Of a stretch of DNA of 64,000 bases, positions 1 to 8,959 are shown one piece after another. The stretch is from Paraburkholderia ferrariae NBRC 106233 (lineage in GTDB: Bacteria > Pseudomonadota > Gammaproteobacteria > Burkholderiales > Burkholderiaceae). The position numbers were made by a program, and so were the translations under genes. Numbering within the stretch: position 1 is the stretch's first letter; every line of letters starts with the position of its first letter. A model generated the notes under the pieces. That model was not told the DNA's origin, ran no database searches, and worked only from the letters and a program-made list of their open reading frames with translations. Where the stretch lies: assembly GCF_000685035.1 (NCBI RefSeq), contig NZ_BAYB01000015.1, positions 1 through 64,000 on the forward strand. Direction: 5' to 3'.

Positions 1-1545
1 AATGGCGGTCCGGTCGCGAAAGAGAGCATCCTCGATTCGATGTTCGAGCGGGTAATCGTCACGACGAACCGGGCTTGCACGGCGAACGACCCGCAGGGCA
101 CGGGCGGTGGGATTCCCGTGAAGGCAGGCGACCTGATGGGCCACCTGGGCCGCTATGACTCGCTCAACGAGTGTTCGGGCGGAACCCGGATGGCGCACAT
201 CGAGGTGTTCTGCGGCGAGGACATCAAACCGTTCATCAAGGCGGGACGCGCCTGGGTTGACACACACGTCGAGGAAACGCCCACCATCACGAATCAGTGG
301 AATGACCTGGGCGTGTCGCAGGATCCGACCATTCTGCGCGTGGGCCGTGGAACGACGCTCTACCAGACCCACGCCAACGGGCAACCGGGCACGGACCCGA
401 AACAGACCGATGTGATTCAGGTTTACCAGTTCGCCGCGCTGCCCCAGGACGATGTGCATATGTTCATGGAAAAGAACAACGGCAACGACGGGCACACACG
501 GCGCTGGTGGAAGATGGCCGGTGCGGACGCGCTACGCAACCCGATTAGCGGATGGGTGCGCGAACAGAGCTTCGAGGGCGGTCGTGTGACCCGCGAGTCT
601 GCGCAAAGCTGGACTGACTTCGAGTGCTACGACGAGGACCACGACCCGACACACACCATTTTCGCGACCACTGCGGACTATGTGGACTATGCGCTCGGCG
701 GCGATACGCCCGGCGCGGGTTCACTTGGCAAGCTCAGCCCGCTGATGGCCGCGATCTACCGTGCGCTCTATCCGACGGGCGACGGCAGTCACGCGGCGGA
801 CGACCTTTGCAGCCTGGGACAGAGCGCCCAGGGCGGGTTTCCGTGGGCGGCGTTTCGCGCGTCGCGTCTTATTCCGAAACACGAAAGCGAATGGGCCAAC
901 CCGGCGAAGTGGCAGGCGCTTGTCGATGCCATCGAAGAGCGTACCGGGCCGAAGCCGGAACACGAAGAGGAAAAAAAGCGGATCGCCAACCTTGTGTGGT
1001 GGGACGAGGTAGCGGCTGGAATTCCCGGCTTCCCCGGTTCCGATGTGTATCACATCAATCCGATCGGGTTGGTGGGCAATTTTATTGCAGTCTCTACCGT
1101 CAATGCAGAGGATTTGGATTACTTGGCTCGCACCTTGTATGGCGAGGCCAGAGGCGAGAGCTATCAATCAAAACTCGCAGTGGCGTGGATAATTCGCAAT
1201 CGAGTCCAAAGGGGACATAAAACGTATAAGCAGATAGTCACTGCACCATATCAATTCACTTGTTGGAGCGCCACAATCGACCCGGTGAACTACCACGCCA
1301 TACATAATCCCACCGGCCCAGCCTGGGCTGACGCTCAGCGAGCGGCCGAAGAGGTGCTAAGTGCGCCCGATACCGCCAATATCATTCCTGGCGCAACGAA
1401 CTACTATAGCCCCGGCGCACAAGCAGCGCTACACGCGACAAACCCAGCGCAATACCCCGCCGTGCCGCCGTTTGCCGCCCCCGAAAAGCGAGTCCAGAAT
1501 CCCGAAGGAGTTAGCGAGCATGCGTATCGCTTTTATCGCCCGTAA
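1..1545 (+). CDS. Modular cell-wall hydrolase effector, SleB/CwlJ-type C-terminus (5' end outside window)
   Basis: The frame is open from base 1, so the true start lies upstream. The last ~140 residues form a Hydrolase_2 (SleB/CwlJ) domain, opening near the LARTLYGEARGES motif with its likely catalytic Glu, so the protein should cleave peptidoglycan. The preceding ~340 residues contain a GHLGRY...HIEVF stretch like the SH3-type segments of large secreted hydrolases, and end at an INPIGLVG motif. Base composition drops sharply after about position 1080, just where the hydrolase domain begins, as in polymorphic toxins that swap C-terminal domains. The stop overlaps the next gene, a probable immunity protein, by 26 nt. 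A type VI secretion effector is the favoured reading, but no secretion gene is in view. Confidence 0.72.
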   Translation, partial: NGGPVAKESILDSMFERVIVTTNRACTANDPQGTGGGIPVKAGDLMGHLGRYDSLNECSGGTRMAHIEVFCGEDIKPFIKAGRAWVDTHVEETPTITNQWNDLGVSQDPTILRVGRGTTLYQTHANGQPGTDPKQTDVIQVYQFAALPQDDVHMFMEKNNGNDGHTRRWWKMAGADALRNPISGWVREQSFEGGRVTRESAQSWTDFECYDEDHDPTHTIFATTADYVDYALGGDTPGAGSLGKLSPLMAAIYRALYPTGDGSHAADDLCSLGQSAQGGFPWAAFRASRLIPKHESEWANPAKWQALVDAIEERTGPKPEHEEEKKRIANLVWWDEVAAGIPGFPGSDVYHINPIGLVGNFIAVSTVNAEDLDYLARTLYGEARGESYQSKLAVAWIIRNRVQRGHKTYKQIVTAPYQFTCWSATIDPVNYHAIHNPTGPAWADAQRAAEEVLSAPDTANIIPGATNYYSPGAQAALHATNPAQYPAVPPFAAPEKRVQNPEGVSEHAYRFYRP

Positions 1546-2122
1546 TATTGGTGCATTGTTGGTTGTCGCCGCAATTTGTAGTACAGTTTTTGCAAATCAA
1601 ATTCATGAAATTACCAATTTCGCGAACAGCGACGCACAAATCGAAACAACTTGCTCGGAGAAAGATACCCCGACGGATAAATGCACCATCGCGCTGAAGA
1701 AAGGCGGGCACAGTAAAACATTAATGCACTATCCATTTCCGCCGTCGAATGTCGGGCTGAGCGATGGTGTATTTTCTATCTTGGTCCCATGCGGAACGGG
1801 GTGCGCTGCGACTTTCTTCTATAGTGAAAAATTTGGCCTCAGTAAACCGTTTTCATTTGTTCTCGCCGTCAATGCAAAGAATGACCTGGTGCTAAGCGCG
1901 TCCAATAATTCAATCTACGTATATAAGATATTTCAGGGCGGGTATGCCGCTGTGCCCGTTGCACGTATAAACCTAGGTCTCAAATCGGATACTGACGTTA
2001 TGCAGTCCATAACCGACGCAGCAGCGGAAGGGAATGGCTTCGTGATTCACTACACCACGGAAGATGGAGAAGAAAAAATATTTCGCTGGGAAAACAAGAG
2101 TCCAGAACTGAACCGTAAATGA
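1520..2122 (+). CDS. Probable periplasmic immunity protein for the upstream hydrolase
   Basis: 200 residues. The ATG at 1520 was chosen because GAAGGAG at 1504-1510 sits 9 nt upstream and the first ~25 residues form a classic signal peptide (RNIGALLVVAAICSTVFA). The mature protein has no family I recognise; it has several Cys and a beta-rich look. Export to the periplasm, overlap with the hydrolase gene and the same low-GC composition fit an immunity protein that blocks a peptidoglycan-cutting toxin where that toxin acts. The immunity role is inference from position. Confidence 0.6.
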   Translation: MRIAFIARNIGALLVVAAICSTVFANQIHEITNFANSDAQIETTCSEKDTPTDKCTIALKKGGHSKTLMHYPFPPSNVGLSDGVFSILVPCGTGCAATFFYSEKFGLSKPFSFVLAVNAKNDLVLSASNNSIYVYKIFQGGYAAVPVARINLGLKSDTDVMQSITDAAAEGNGFVIHYTTEDGEEKIFRWENKSPELNRK

Positions 2123-2215
2123 TAAAACACTGGATATCAAATATCCGGCATATGTTCGTCGCTGAACTGCTCGTCGTCCGGTTGTAGCTTTACTGGCATC
2201 CGGATGTAACCCGAG

Positions 2216-3412
2216 TCAATCGGCGCAACCATAAACATGCGCCGCCCACTGTTGCATCATCGGGCGGCGCAGTTCGCACAAATCTGTGCGGTGATAGCTC
2301 GCTTCAACCTTGTTTGCGATGGTATGCGCGAGCGCCCGCTCGGCAAGGTCGCGTGCGTAGCCGTTTTCGCTGCACCAATCGCGAAAACTTGACCTATAAC
2401 CGTGCGCAGTCGCGACGCGGCCCGGCGTATCGCTTTTCGCCTTCACCCGGCGCAATAGCGCCCTCAAGGTCATATCGGATAGCACCTTACCGCGCACCGA
2501 AGGAAACACAAACGTCTCGTGCTGCTTTTGTTCCTTCAACGTCTTGACGATATCGAGCGCCGCTGACGAAAGCGGAACGCGATGCGGTTCTCCCGCTTTC
2601 ATTCTTGAAGCGGGAACCGTCCAGATACCGCCGTCGAGGTCGAACTCGCTCCACGTCGCTCCGCGTACTTCGCCGCTACGCGCCGCCATGAGAATCAGGA
2701 ACAGTAAAGCCGCTCGCGTGTTGTCGCCGGGTTCGATATCAGACAATTGAGCCCTCACGAATGCCGGGATATCGCGCCAGGGCATCGCGGGTTGATGCTC
2801 TTTCTTCGCGTTCTGCTTCGGCAAAAGATGGTCTACCACGCTAACCGGGTTCGCCGAGATATGGCCGTGCGCCCAGCACCATTGCAAAGTCGCATGCATC
2901 CTTTGGCGGACGCGGCTGGCGGTCTCGGCTTTCTCCAACCAGATAGGCCGCAACACGTCCGCGCAGTCGGCGGGCATGATTGCATCGAGCGGTTTTCCGC
3001 CGAGCTTCGGGAACACGTAAGTCTCAAGCGTGCCAATCCATTGGGCGGCGTGCTTCTCGTTCTTCCATCCGGGTTTAAGTTCTTCGTGGACCTTACGCGC
3101 CGCTTTCTCGAAGGTGAGTGCGGCGGCGACGACGCTGGCGGCTTGCTGTTCGCGGTCGCGTTCTTCGATGGGGTCTTTCCCCGCGTCGAGTTGGGTGCGC
3201 ATCGCGAGCGCCTTGTTGCGCGCGTCCAATATCGAGATTTCAGGAAAGACACCCAAGCCCGCGTCGCGGCGCTTGCCCGTTACCGGGCTGGTGAAGCGCA
3301 ATATCCATTTACTTCCCGATTTGCCGGGAACGAGTAACAGCCCCGTTACCTTGCCGTCGAATACCGGCTATGTTGACTTCGTTGATCGCACCAGGTCCCC
3401 AAAATCATCCAT
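2216..3412 (-). pseudogene. P4-type tyrosine integrase broken by an early amber codon
   Basis: From the TTG at 3301 a 361-residue frame carries the catalytic core: Arg in AARSGEVRG, HGYRSSFRDW (His-x-x-Arg) and the Tyr of SYHRTD. The arm-DNA-binding N-terminus is incomplete. Reading further upstream in the same frame gives WILRFTSP preceded by VFDGKVTGLLLVPGKSGSK, then a TAG (plus-strand CTA at 3368-3370), then MDDFGDLVRSTKST beginning with an ATG at 3410-3412. The simplest reading is an intact integrase inactivated by a nonsense mutation near codon 15. A shortened protein from TTG 3301 would lack much of the arm-binding domain. It may have mobilised the toxin patch around it; no attachment site was found. 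Confidence 0.7.
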
Positions 3413-3479
3413 CGCCCATTCCCTACCCCTGTGGCCGCTTGCTAGCTTGACAGTACCAACAGCTACAGAGGAGTTCGGA

Positions 3480-3801
3480 ATGTCGTATCAGCAGGATTCG
3501 GACGGCATGCGCGTGGTACTGAGCACCCCGCAACTGGCAGCCGTACTGGGCCGCCAGTCGATCAGCCAGACAGAAATGCTTTCCAATCGTCTATGGGGCG
3601 GTTTGCAGGTCAGGTCTGGACAGGCCGGGATACCGTCACGCTGACCCAGCAGGGCACTACGAAGTTGGCCGACGCGATGAAGGCCAGTCCCGACATGGCG
3701 AACTGTATCGGCCTGTCGCTTTCGGCGGGCACACGATACTGAAGCATGTGGGGCGTACTGAAGCACAGTTGCGTGAGCGACTGGCACGCGAAAATGACTG
3801 A
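3480..3801 (+). pseudogene. Relic of a polymorphic toxin with RNase A-like (CdiA-CT) domain
   Basis: Three pieces of one protein lie in three frames. Piece A (ATG 3480, good GAGGAG upstream) reads MSYQQDSDGMRVVLSTPQLA and continues to WGGLQV. Piece B (from 3611) reads QVWTGRDTVTLTQQGTTKLA and onward. Piece C (from 3724) reads GGHTILKHVGRTEAQLRERL and stops at 3801. Piece C is the opening motif of the CdiA-CT RNase A-like family; the rest of that catalytic domain is absent. The A/B junction falls on a CAGGT repeat, suggesting slipped deletion. The end overlaps the start of the immunity gene by 8 nt. Family assignment is from remembered motifs. Confidence 0.65.
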
Positions 3802-4084
3802 TGAAAAATATGAAAACCTGGAGCAGTTAATCTTTGGGCGTTTTCACGAAGATTTTGACCTGTTCGGAGACACAATACAGGAGCTGGTATTGTCATACAA
3901 AGAAGGACGGTCAAAGGATGAGGTTGATGCAACAATATCCGAGATAGATGCGTTCAAAATCCATAATCCAGATGATCTGGACGCAGCGTTTAAAGATGAA
4001 TTTGGTTACCAGTGTAATCCCCGTTTGTGGGGGCATACGGCTGCTTCCTTCCTTGATGAACTCAAGCGCCTCTTAAGCGAATAG
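3794..4084 (+). CDS. CdiI-type contact-dependent inhibition immunity protein
   Basis: 96 residues from the ATG at 3794. The N-terminal pattern YENLEQLIFGRFHEDFDLFG matches the CdiI_2-type immunity family, whose members have a conserved F-x-x-D-[FW]-D near residue 20. These cytoplasmic proteins bind and block RNase A-like CDI toxins, which is the toxin family decayed just upstream, so the pair is consistent. The gene itself is intact, making it an orphan immunity gene that could still protect against neighbours carrying the toxin. Confidence 0.7.
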   Translation: MTDEKYENLEQLIFGRFHEDFDLFGDTIQELVLSYKEGRSKDEVDATISEIDAFKIHNPDDLDAAFKDEFGYQCNPRLWGHTAASFLDELKRLLSE

Positions 4085-4141
4085 TTCGCCTGTCGCCGCG
4101 CACCTATGCACCGCATCGAACCACCAGGAGGGTAATATGAA

Positions 4142-4567
4142 ATGGAAAATTACTACGTGATAGAACCTGAAGTGGCGGGCGGTTTTGGGGAGCGCACGAT
4201 AATCAACCGATCATCGGGAAAAATGGTGGTTACCCGGTTGCACTATGAACTTGAAGGATGGCTTGGCGATCCTCTATTGGAGAGCACACCTTGCTACATT
4301 GCCACAAAGGATCTGGCTCGCGAAATCGAAAATCGGCAATTATCGGGTGTCGAATTTGATTTCGTCGAAATAACATTGTCGGATCAATTCGAGAAAATCC
4401 ATGCAAACAAGGCGGTCCCGGATTTTGTCTGGTTGAAAGCCGTTGGTGAACCGGGTAAGGATGACTTTGGCATTGGATCTGGATTGCGACTCGTTGTATC
4501 GGAGCGTGTGCTCGATATTTTGAAGCAATACGGGGTATCGCACGCCGCATCCATTACCTCTTATTGA
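4142..4567 (+). CDS. Orphan immunity-type protein (Imm11/Imm43-like, uncertain)
   Basis: 141 residues. Of two nearby ATGs, 4142 is chosen: AGGAGG at 4127-4132 is 9 nt upstream, while the ATG at 4137 meets a stop after 7 codons. The sequence begins YYVIEPEVAGGFGERTI and carries LHYELEGWLGD, FVWLKAVG and DDFG motifs that I associate with immunity proteins of polymorphic toxin loci, but the exact family is uncertain. It follows the CdiI-like gene in the same direction, as in arrays of orphan immunity genes. No cognate toxin is present in the window. Confidence 0.5.
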   Translation: MENYYVIEPEVAGGFGERTIINRSSGKMVVTRLHYELEGWLGDPLLESTPCYIATKDLAREIENRQLSGVEFDFVEITLSDQFEKIHANKAVPDFVWLKAVGEPGKDDFGIGSGLRLVVSERVLDILKQYGVSHAASITSY

Positions 4568-4912
4568 TTTACCTCCCCCCGTTGCAATGCAAGGACATGC
4601 GCCGCCCAGGCGTTCATCGCCCGGGCTCCATCTGCGGTAATGATATGGATTGCGAATTATTTACCCCGGTCCGGTCAGGCACCCGATTCGCCGCACGCAC
4701 GGCAACGAACAGAAGCGCAACACCCCATCCCCGATCTGGCATTCGCCGTCGAGCGTTGTAAGATGACTCTTGTTCTCGAGGGCAACATGCGCCCGGACAA
4801 TCGGGCGTATCCGAATCCGGTGGCTGGCGGGCGCGCTCGCCCCCGGTACAATCGCTTCTTTGATCTGGCGGCGCGGCTTCGCGAGCGGCGTCGCGCCCAC
4901 TTCGGTTCACAG
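4568..4912. other. Intergenic region upstream of map
   Basis: No gene is supported here. The frame open from 4640 into map is only an upstream extension with no ribosome site. TACAAT at 4847-4852 is a plausible -10 element for map, about 60 nt before its start; no good -35 was seen. The region marks the change from lower-GC accessory DNA to GC-rich core genome. Confidence 0.4.
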
Positions 4913-5698
4913 ATGGCTATTTCCTACAAGTCCGCCGCCGACATCGAGCGTCTGCGCATTGCCGGCCGGCTCGCCGCCGACGTGCTCGCGATGATCGGCG
5001 AACACGTCAAGTCCGGCGTCTCCACCGACGACCTCGACGCGATCTGCAACGATTTCATCGTCAACACGCTGAAGGCGGTGCCGGCCAACGTCGGCTACCT
5101 GGGCTTTCCGAAAACGATCTGCGCGTCGGTCAACCAGGTGGTCTGCCACGGCATTCCGAGCCGCAACGAGATCCTCAAGGACGGCGACATCATCAACATC
5201 GACGTCGCCGTGATCAAGGACGGCTATTTCGGGGACACGAGCCGCATGTACACCGTGGGCACGCCGAGCCCGGTCGGGCGCCAGCTCATCGACACGACTT
5301 ACGAGGCCATGCTGGCCGGCATCCGCGAGGTCAAGCCCGGGGCGACGCTCGGCGACGTGGGCCATGCGATCCAGCGCCGCGCCCAGGCCGACGGCTTTTC
5401 GATCGTGCGCGAGTACTGCGGCCACGGCATCGGCAAGGTCTATCACGAGGAACCGCAGGTGCTGCACTACGGCCAGCCGGGGCAGGGCCTGCGCCTGAAG
5501 CCGGGCATGGTCTTCACGATCGAGCCGATGGTGAATGCCGGCCGCGCGGGCACGTCCGTGCTGCGCGACGGCTGGACGGTGGTGACCAGGGACCGCTCGC
5601 TCTCGGCACAGTGGGAGCACATGGTGGCCGTCACCGACGACGGCTACGAGCTGCTCACGCCCTGGCCGGACGGCACCGGCGGCTACGAGTCGCCCTGA
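4913..5698 (+). CDS. map: Type I methionine aminopeptidase
   Basis: 261 residues from the ATG at 4913 (MAISYKSAADIERLRIAGRL), the usual length for bacterial type I enzymes. It removes the N-terminal Met from nascent proteins in the cytosol. All five metal ligands are visible: Asp in NIDVAV, Asp in GDTSRM, His in CGHGIG, Glu in FTIEPM and Glu in QWEHMV. The gene stands alone next to the toxin patch and is followed by an acetyltransferase; the common rpsB-tsf partners are not here, so a second map copy elsewhere is possible. Confidence 0.95.
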   Translation: MAISYKSAADIERLRIAGRLAADVLAMIGEHVKSGVSTDDLDAICNDFIVNTLKAVPANVGYLGFPKTICASVNQVVCHGIPSRNEILKDGDIINIDVAVIKDGYFGDTSRMYTVGTPSPVGRQLIDTTYEAMLAGIREVKPGATLGDVGHAIQRRAQADGFSIVREYCGHGIGKVYHEEPQVLHYGQPGQGLRLKPGMVFTIEPMVNAGRAGTSVLRDGWTVVTRDRSLSAQWEHMVAVTDDGYELLTPWPDGTGGYESP

Positions 5699-5877
5699 CC
5701 CCGTCGGCCAGATGAGTGCATGACGGCTGCGCGGCCATCTGTAAAGGGCTGCGTGCACGCCGGGGCGGCCGTGAAGCGCCCGCGCGACGATCCGCCAGTT
5801 TTGTCAAATAAGGATTTGACTCCGGGGCGAGTTCGGTTAAAGCTACGTTTTACTGGTTTATAGGGGTTTACGACTGC

Positions 5878-6417
5878 ATGAGTCCGTCACTGACCGTTCG
5901 CCGTATCGCTGCCGATCAGGGTGCCGTGCTCCGCGAGCTACGAACTGCGTCGTTGCGCGATGCGCCGTACGCGTTCGGCGATGCCACGCTCGAAGACGCA
6001 CTCTCTGCGGATGCAGCGCTATTCGATGCGGCGGCGGCCCGGTACGCGGAGTCGCACTCCGGCACGTCGTTCATCCTGTACACCGAGGGCCATCCCGCCG
6101 GCCTCATCGGCGCGAGTTTCGAGAGCGCGCCGGCGCGCCGCGCGTTCGTTTCGGCGCTGTGGGTCGCTCCGGCCGTTCGGCATCTGCGCGGCGGCGAGCT
6201 GCTGCTCAATGCCGCCATCGACTGGCTCGTGGCCGAGGGCGCGACCCAGGCCTACGCCTGGATCACCGACAACAACACCACGGCCATGCGCTTTTACGAG
6301 CGTTTCGGCTTTGTTTCCACCGGCGACCACGCGCGCAGCAAGCAGTCCCCCGAGCAGTGGGAAACGCTGCTCATGCGCGATATCGCGAGCCGCTCGCTGA
6401 GCGCGGCGTCGCATTAG
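5878..6417 (+). CDS. GNAT family N-acetyltransferase
   Basis: 179 residues. The middle and C-terminal part has the GNAT fold signature: FVSALWVAPAVRHLRGGELL (strand 4 and acetyl-CoA loop) followed by AYAWITDNNTTAMRFYERFG, the typical N-x-x-A-x-x-F/L-Y-x-x-x-G-F element. It should transfer an acetyl group from acetyl-CoA to an amine, perhaps a protein N-terminus or a small molecule; the substrate cannot be read from sequence. The 179-nt gap from map contains no gene. Confidence 0.85.
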   Translation: MSPSLTVRRIAADQGAVLRELRTASLRDAPYAFGDATLEDALSADAALFDAAAARYAESHSGTSFILYTEGHPAGLIGASFESAPARRAFVSALWVAPAVRHLRGGELLLNAAIDWLVAEGATQAYAWITDNNTTAMRFYERFGFVSTGDHARSKQSPEQWETLLMRDIASRSLSAASH

Positions 6418-6605
6418 CGGCACGGGGGCCAGGGGCGCGCCGCTGCGTGGGCGCGCGCCCGGTTTCATCGTTCCCTTGTCGAAATGCCGCGTGCCCGTGC
6501 GCCTGATCGGGCGGCTCCGGTAGCGGATTGTCCGATCGATCCGCTAAAAATGATGGCCGTGCGCGTCGGCGCCTGTAAAATACGCAAAATTTTTCGCCGA
6601 AAGCC

Positions 6606-7481
6606 ATGTCGCCCAGGAAATCGCCATATTTTGAACTGAAGAGCGGTTCAGTCGATACGCTGCTGTTCGTGGTCAAGACGACCGAGCTGGATGCCATGCG
6701 CGCCGAACTCACGCGGCGCTTCGAGGCTACGCCCGAATTCTTCGCGAACGATACGGTCGCCATCGACCTGCGGCGCCTGGCCGACGGCGAGCAGGTGGCG
6801 CTCGGCGACATCGCGCGCCTGCTCGAAAGCGTGCGCATGCGCCCGATTGGCGTCGTCGCCCAGCCTGCGCAGCATGGCTGGGCTGCCGAGGCGGGCCTGC
6901 CGTTTCTCGAGGCGCGCGACCGCCGCGGCGCCGGCGCGAAAGCGGCGGCAGACGAAGCCGGTGCTGCCGATGGCGCAACCGTCGCCGCAGCCGCCGCCGC
7001 CGCCGAAACTTCCGCTATGGCGCAGCCGCAGGCCGCGTCCGCAGCACTGGCGCAGCCCGAGCTCTTTTCCTCTCCCGACGAAACCCCCGCGGACGAAGCA
7101 AACGGGGCGGCGGCCGACGCCGGCGCATCGCGAGCGGCGCGCACGGAGCCGACGCTCGTGATCGACCGTCCGCTGCGCTCGGGCCAGCGTATCTACGCAA
7201 AGGGCGACGTGGTCGTGCTCGGCCTCGTCTCGAACGGTGCGGAAGTGATTGCCGAGGGCAACATCCACATCTACGCGCCGCTGCGCGGCCGGGCGCTGGC
7301 GGGCGTGCACGGCAATCACGACGCGCGCATTTTCTGCACGTGTCTCGAAGCGGAACTGATTTCGATTGCGGGTATCTACCGTACGACCGAAGTCCCGCTC
7401 TCCGGCGAGGTGGCCGGCAAGCCGGTGCAGATCCGGCTGGATGCGGAAAAACTGTTGATCGAACCGTTGAGGCTCACCTGA
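6606..7481 (+). CDS. minC: Septum site-determining protein MinC
   Basis: 291 residues. The N-terminal domain (about 1-105) matches MinC_N, and the C-terminal ~110 residues carry the beta-helix motif [20 protein letters not shown] with [20 protein letters not shown], typical of MinC_C. It inhibits FtsZ polymerisation near the poles, working with MinD. A long Ala-rich linker (about residues 110-180) separates the domains and makes the protein longer than the ~230 residues of E. coli MinC. First gene of minCDE; TAAAAT at 6576-6581 is a possible -10. Confidence 0.95.
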   Translation: MSPRKSPYFELKSGSVDTLLFVVKTTELDAMRAELTRRFEATPEFFANDTVAIDLRRLADGEQVALGDIARLLESVRMRPIGVVAQPAQHGWAAEAGLPFLEARDRRGAGAKAAADEAGAADGATVAAAAAAAETSAMAQPQAASAALAQPELFSSPDETPADEANGAAADAGASRAARTEPTLVIDRPLRSGQRIYAKGDVVVLGLVSNGAEVIAEGNIHIYAPLRGRALAGVHGNHDARIFCTCLEAELISIAGIYRTTEVPLSGEVAGKPVQIRLDAEKLLIEPLRLT

Positions 7482-7556
7482 CGCGCCGGCACAAACCGGA
7501 AGCACGGCGCGCGATGGGACCAAACTGAAGAAACTGACGAACACAAGGTTAAGGGA

Positions 7557-8372
7557 ATGGCAAAAATCATTGTGGTGACTTCGGGCAAGGGCGGCGTGGG
7601 CAAGACGACCACGAGCGCGAGCTTCGCATCGGGCCTCGCGCTGCGCGGCCACAAGACCGCGGTCATCGATTTCGACGTGGGCCTGCGCAATCTCGACCTC
7701 ATCATGGGTTGCGAGCGCCGTGTGGTGTACGACCTCATCAACGTGATCCAGGGTGAAGCGAACCTGAACCAGGCGCTCATCAAGGACAAGAAGTGCGAGA
7801 ACCTCTTCATCCTGCCGGCCTCGCAGACGCGCGACAAGGACGCGCTCACGAAGGAAGGCGTGGAGAAGGTCATCAACGATCTCGTGGCGATGGACTTCGA
7901 GTACATCGTGTGCGATTCGCCCGCGGGCATCGAGTCGGGCGCGCTGCTTGCGATGCATTTCGCCGACGAAGCGCTCATCGTGACGAACCCGGAAGTCTCG
8001 TCGGTGCGCGACTCGGACCGCATCCTCGGCATTCTCTCCTCGAAGACGAAGCGCGCGATCGAAGGCAAGGATCCCATCAAGGAGCACTTGCTCATCACGC
8101 GCTACAACCCGAAGCGCGTGAGCGAAGGCGAAATGCTTTCGCTCACCGACATTCAGGAAATCCTGCGCATCGAGCTGATCGGCGTGGTTCCCGAATCGGA
8201 GGCCGTGCTGCATGCCTCGAACCAGGGCCTGCCGGCCGTGCACCTCGACGGCACCGATGTCGCCGAGTCGTACAAGGACGTCGTTTCGCGTTTCCTCGGC
8301 GAAGACAAGTCGCTCCGTTTCACCGATTACCAGAAGCCGGGCCTCTTTCAGCGCCTCTTCGGCAACAAGTAA
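7557..8372 (+). CDS. minD: Septum site-determining ATPase MinD
   Basis: 271 residues. The deviant Walker [10 protein letters not shown] opens the protein, followed by [11 protein letters not shown], and the C-terminus [10 protein letters not shown] is a membrane-targeting amphipathic helix. MinD binds the membrane as an ATP dimer, recruits MinC, and is released by MinE, giving pole-to-pole oscillation. It lies 75 nt after minC and 14 nt before minE in one operon. Confidence 0.97.
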   Translation: MAKIIVVTSGKGGVGKTTTSASFASGLALRGHKTAVIDFDVGLRNLDLIMGCERRVVYDLINVIQGEANLNQALIKDKKCENLFILPASQTRDKDALTKEGVEKVINDLVAMDFEYIVCDSPAGIESGALLAMHFADEALIVTNPEVSSVRDSDRILGILSSKTKRAIEGKDPIKEHLLITRYNPKRVSEGEMLSLTDIQEILRIELIGVVPESEAVLHASNQGLPAVHLDGTDVAESYKDVVSRFLGEDKSLRFTDYQKPGLFQRLFGNK

Positions 8373-8386
8373 GGGAGGCGCACGTC

Positions 8387-8641
8387 ATGTCGTTTCTTTC
8401 GTTTTTTCTCGGCGAGAAGAAGAAGTCCGCCTCGGTAGCGAAGGAACGCCTGCAGCTCATCATCGCTCACGAGCGGGCAGGCGGCCATCCGCCCGCCGAT
8501 TATCTGCCGGCGTTGCAGCGCGAACTGGTTGCGGTGATCTCGAAGTACGTGAAGATCTCCGATGAGGATATACGCGTGAGTCTCGAACGTCAGGACGACC
8601 TCGAAGTGCTCGAGGTCAAGATCGAGATTCCGCAGGCTTGA
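8387..8641 (+). CDS. minE: Cell division topological specificity factor MinE
   Basis: 84 residues from the ATG at 8387, preceded by GGGAGG. The N-terminus [20 protein letters not shown] is the membrane/MinD-binding helix and the rest fits the MinE dimerisation domain (AHERAGG, ISKYVKI). It stimulates MinD ATPase and restricts MinC to the poles. Third gene of minCDE, 14 nt after minD. Confidence 0.95.
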   Translation: MSFLSFFLGEKKKSASVAKERLQLIIAHERAGGHPPADYLPALQRELVAVISKYVKISDEDIRVSLERQDDLEVLEVKIEIPQA

Positions 8642-8959
8642 TGACGCCCACCTGATGGTGTAGCGAGGCGTGACGGCCTCGTGATCCGCTTCGCCGTCGC
8701 CCGGTTCTTCGCTGGGCGGCGGCTTTCTCGCTTCGGTCATGCACGCCGCTTCGCGGCGCGGGCCGCGGCCGCTTTGTCCGCGGCCGCGCCCTCCGTCCTG
8801 CATCGTCCATCCCTCGCCGCCCTGCGTTCGCCTTGCGCGAAACATTCGGTTTCACTTCACCCCAAGTCGTAATACGCCCGCTGTCAGCGAAAACGCGTCC
8901 TCGCGCATTGATCGGGTAGCGCCAATCTCGGCGTCGAAAAACTCCAAGGGGTGATCCAT
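8642..8959. other. Intergenic region after minE with paired GCGGCCGC sites
   Basis: No gene is supported. Two copies of the palindrome GCGGCCGC (8765-8772 and 8780-8787), 7 nt apart, can form a very GC-rich stem, but no T-run follows, so it is not a standard rho-independent terminator. The 3' part must hold the promoter of the YXWGXW gene; no clear -35/-10 pair was recognised. Confidence 0.35.
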
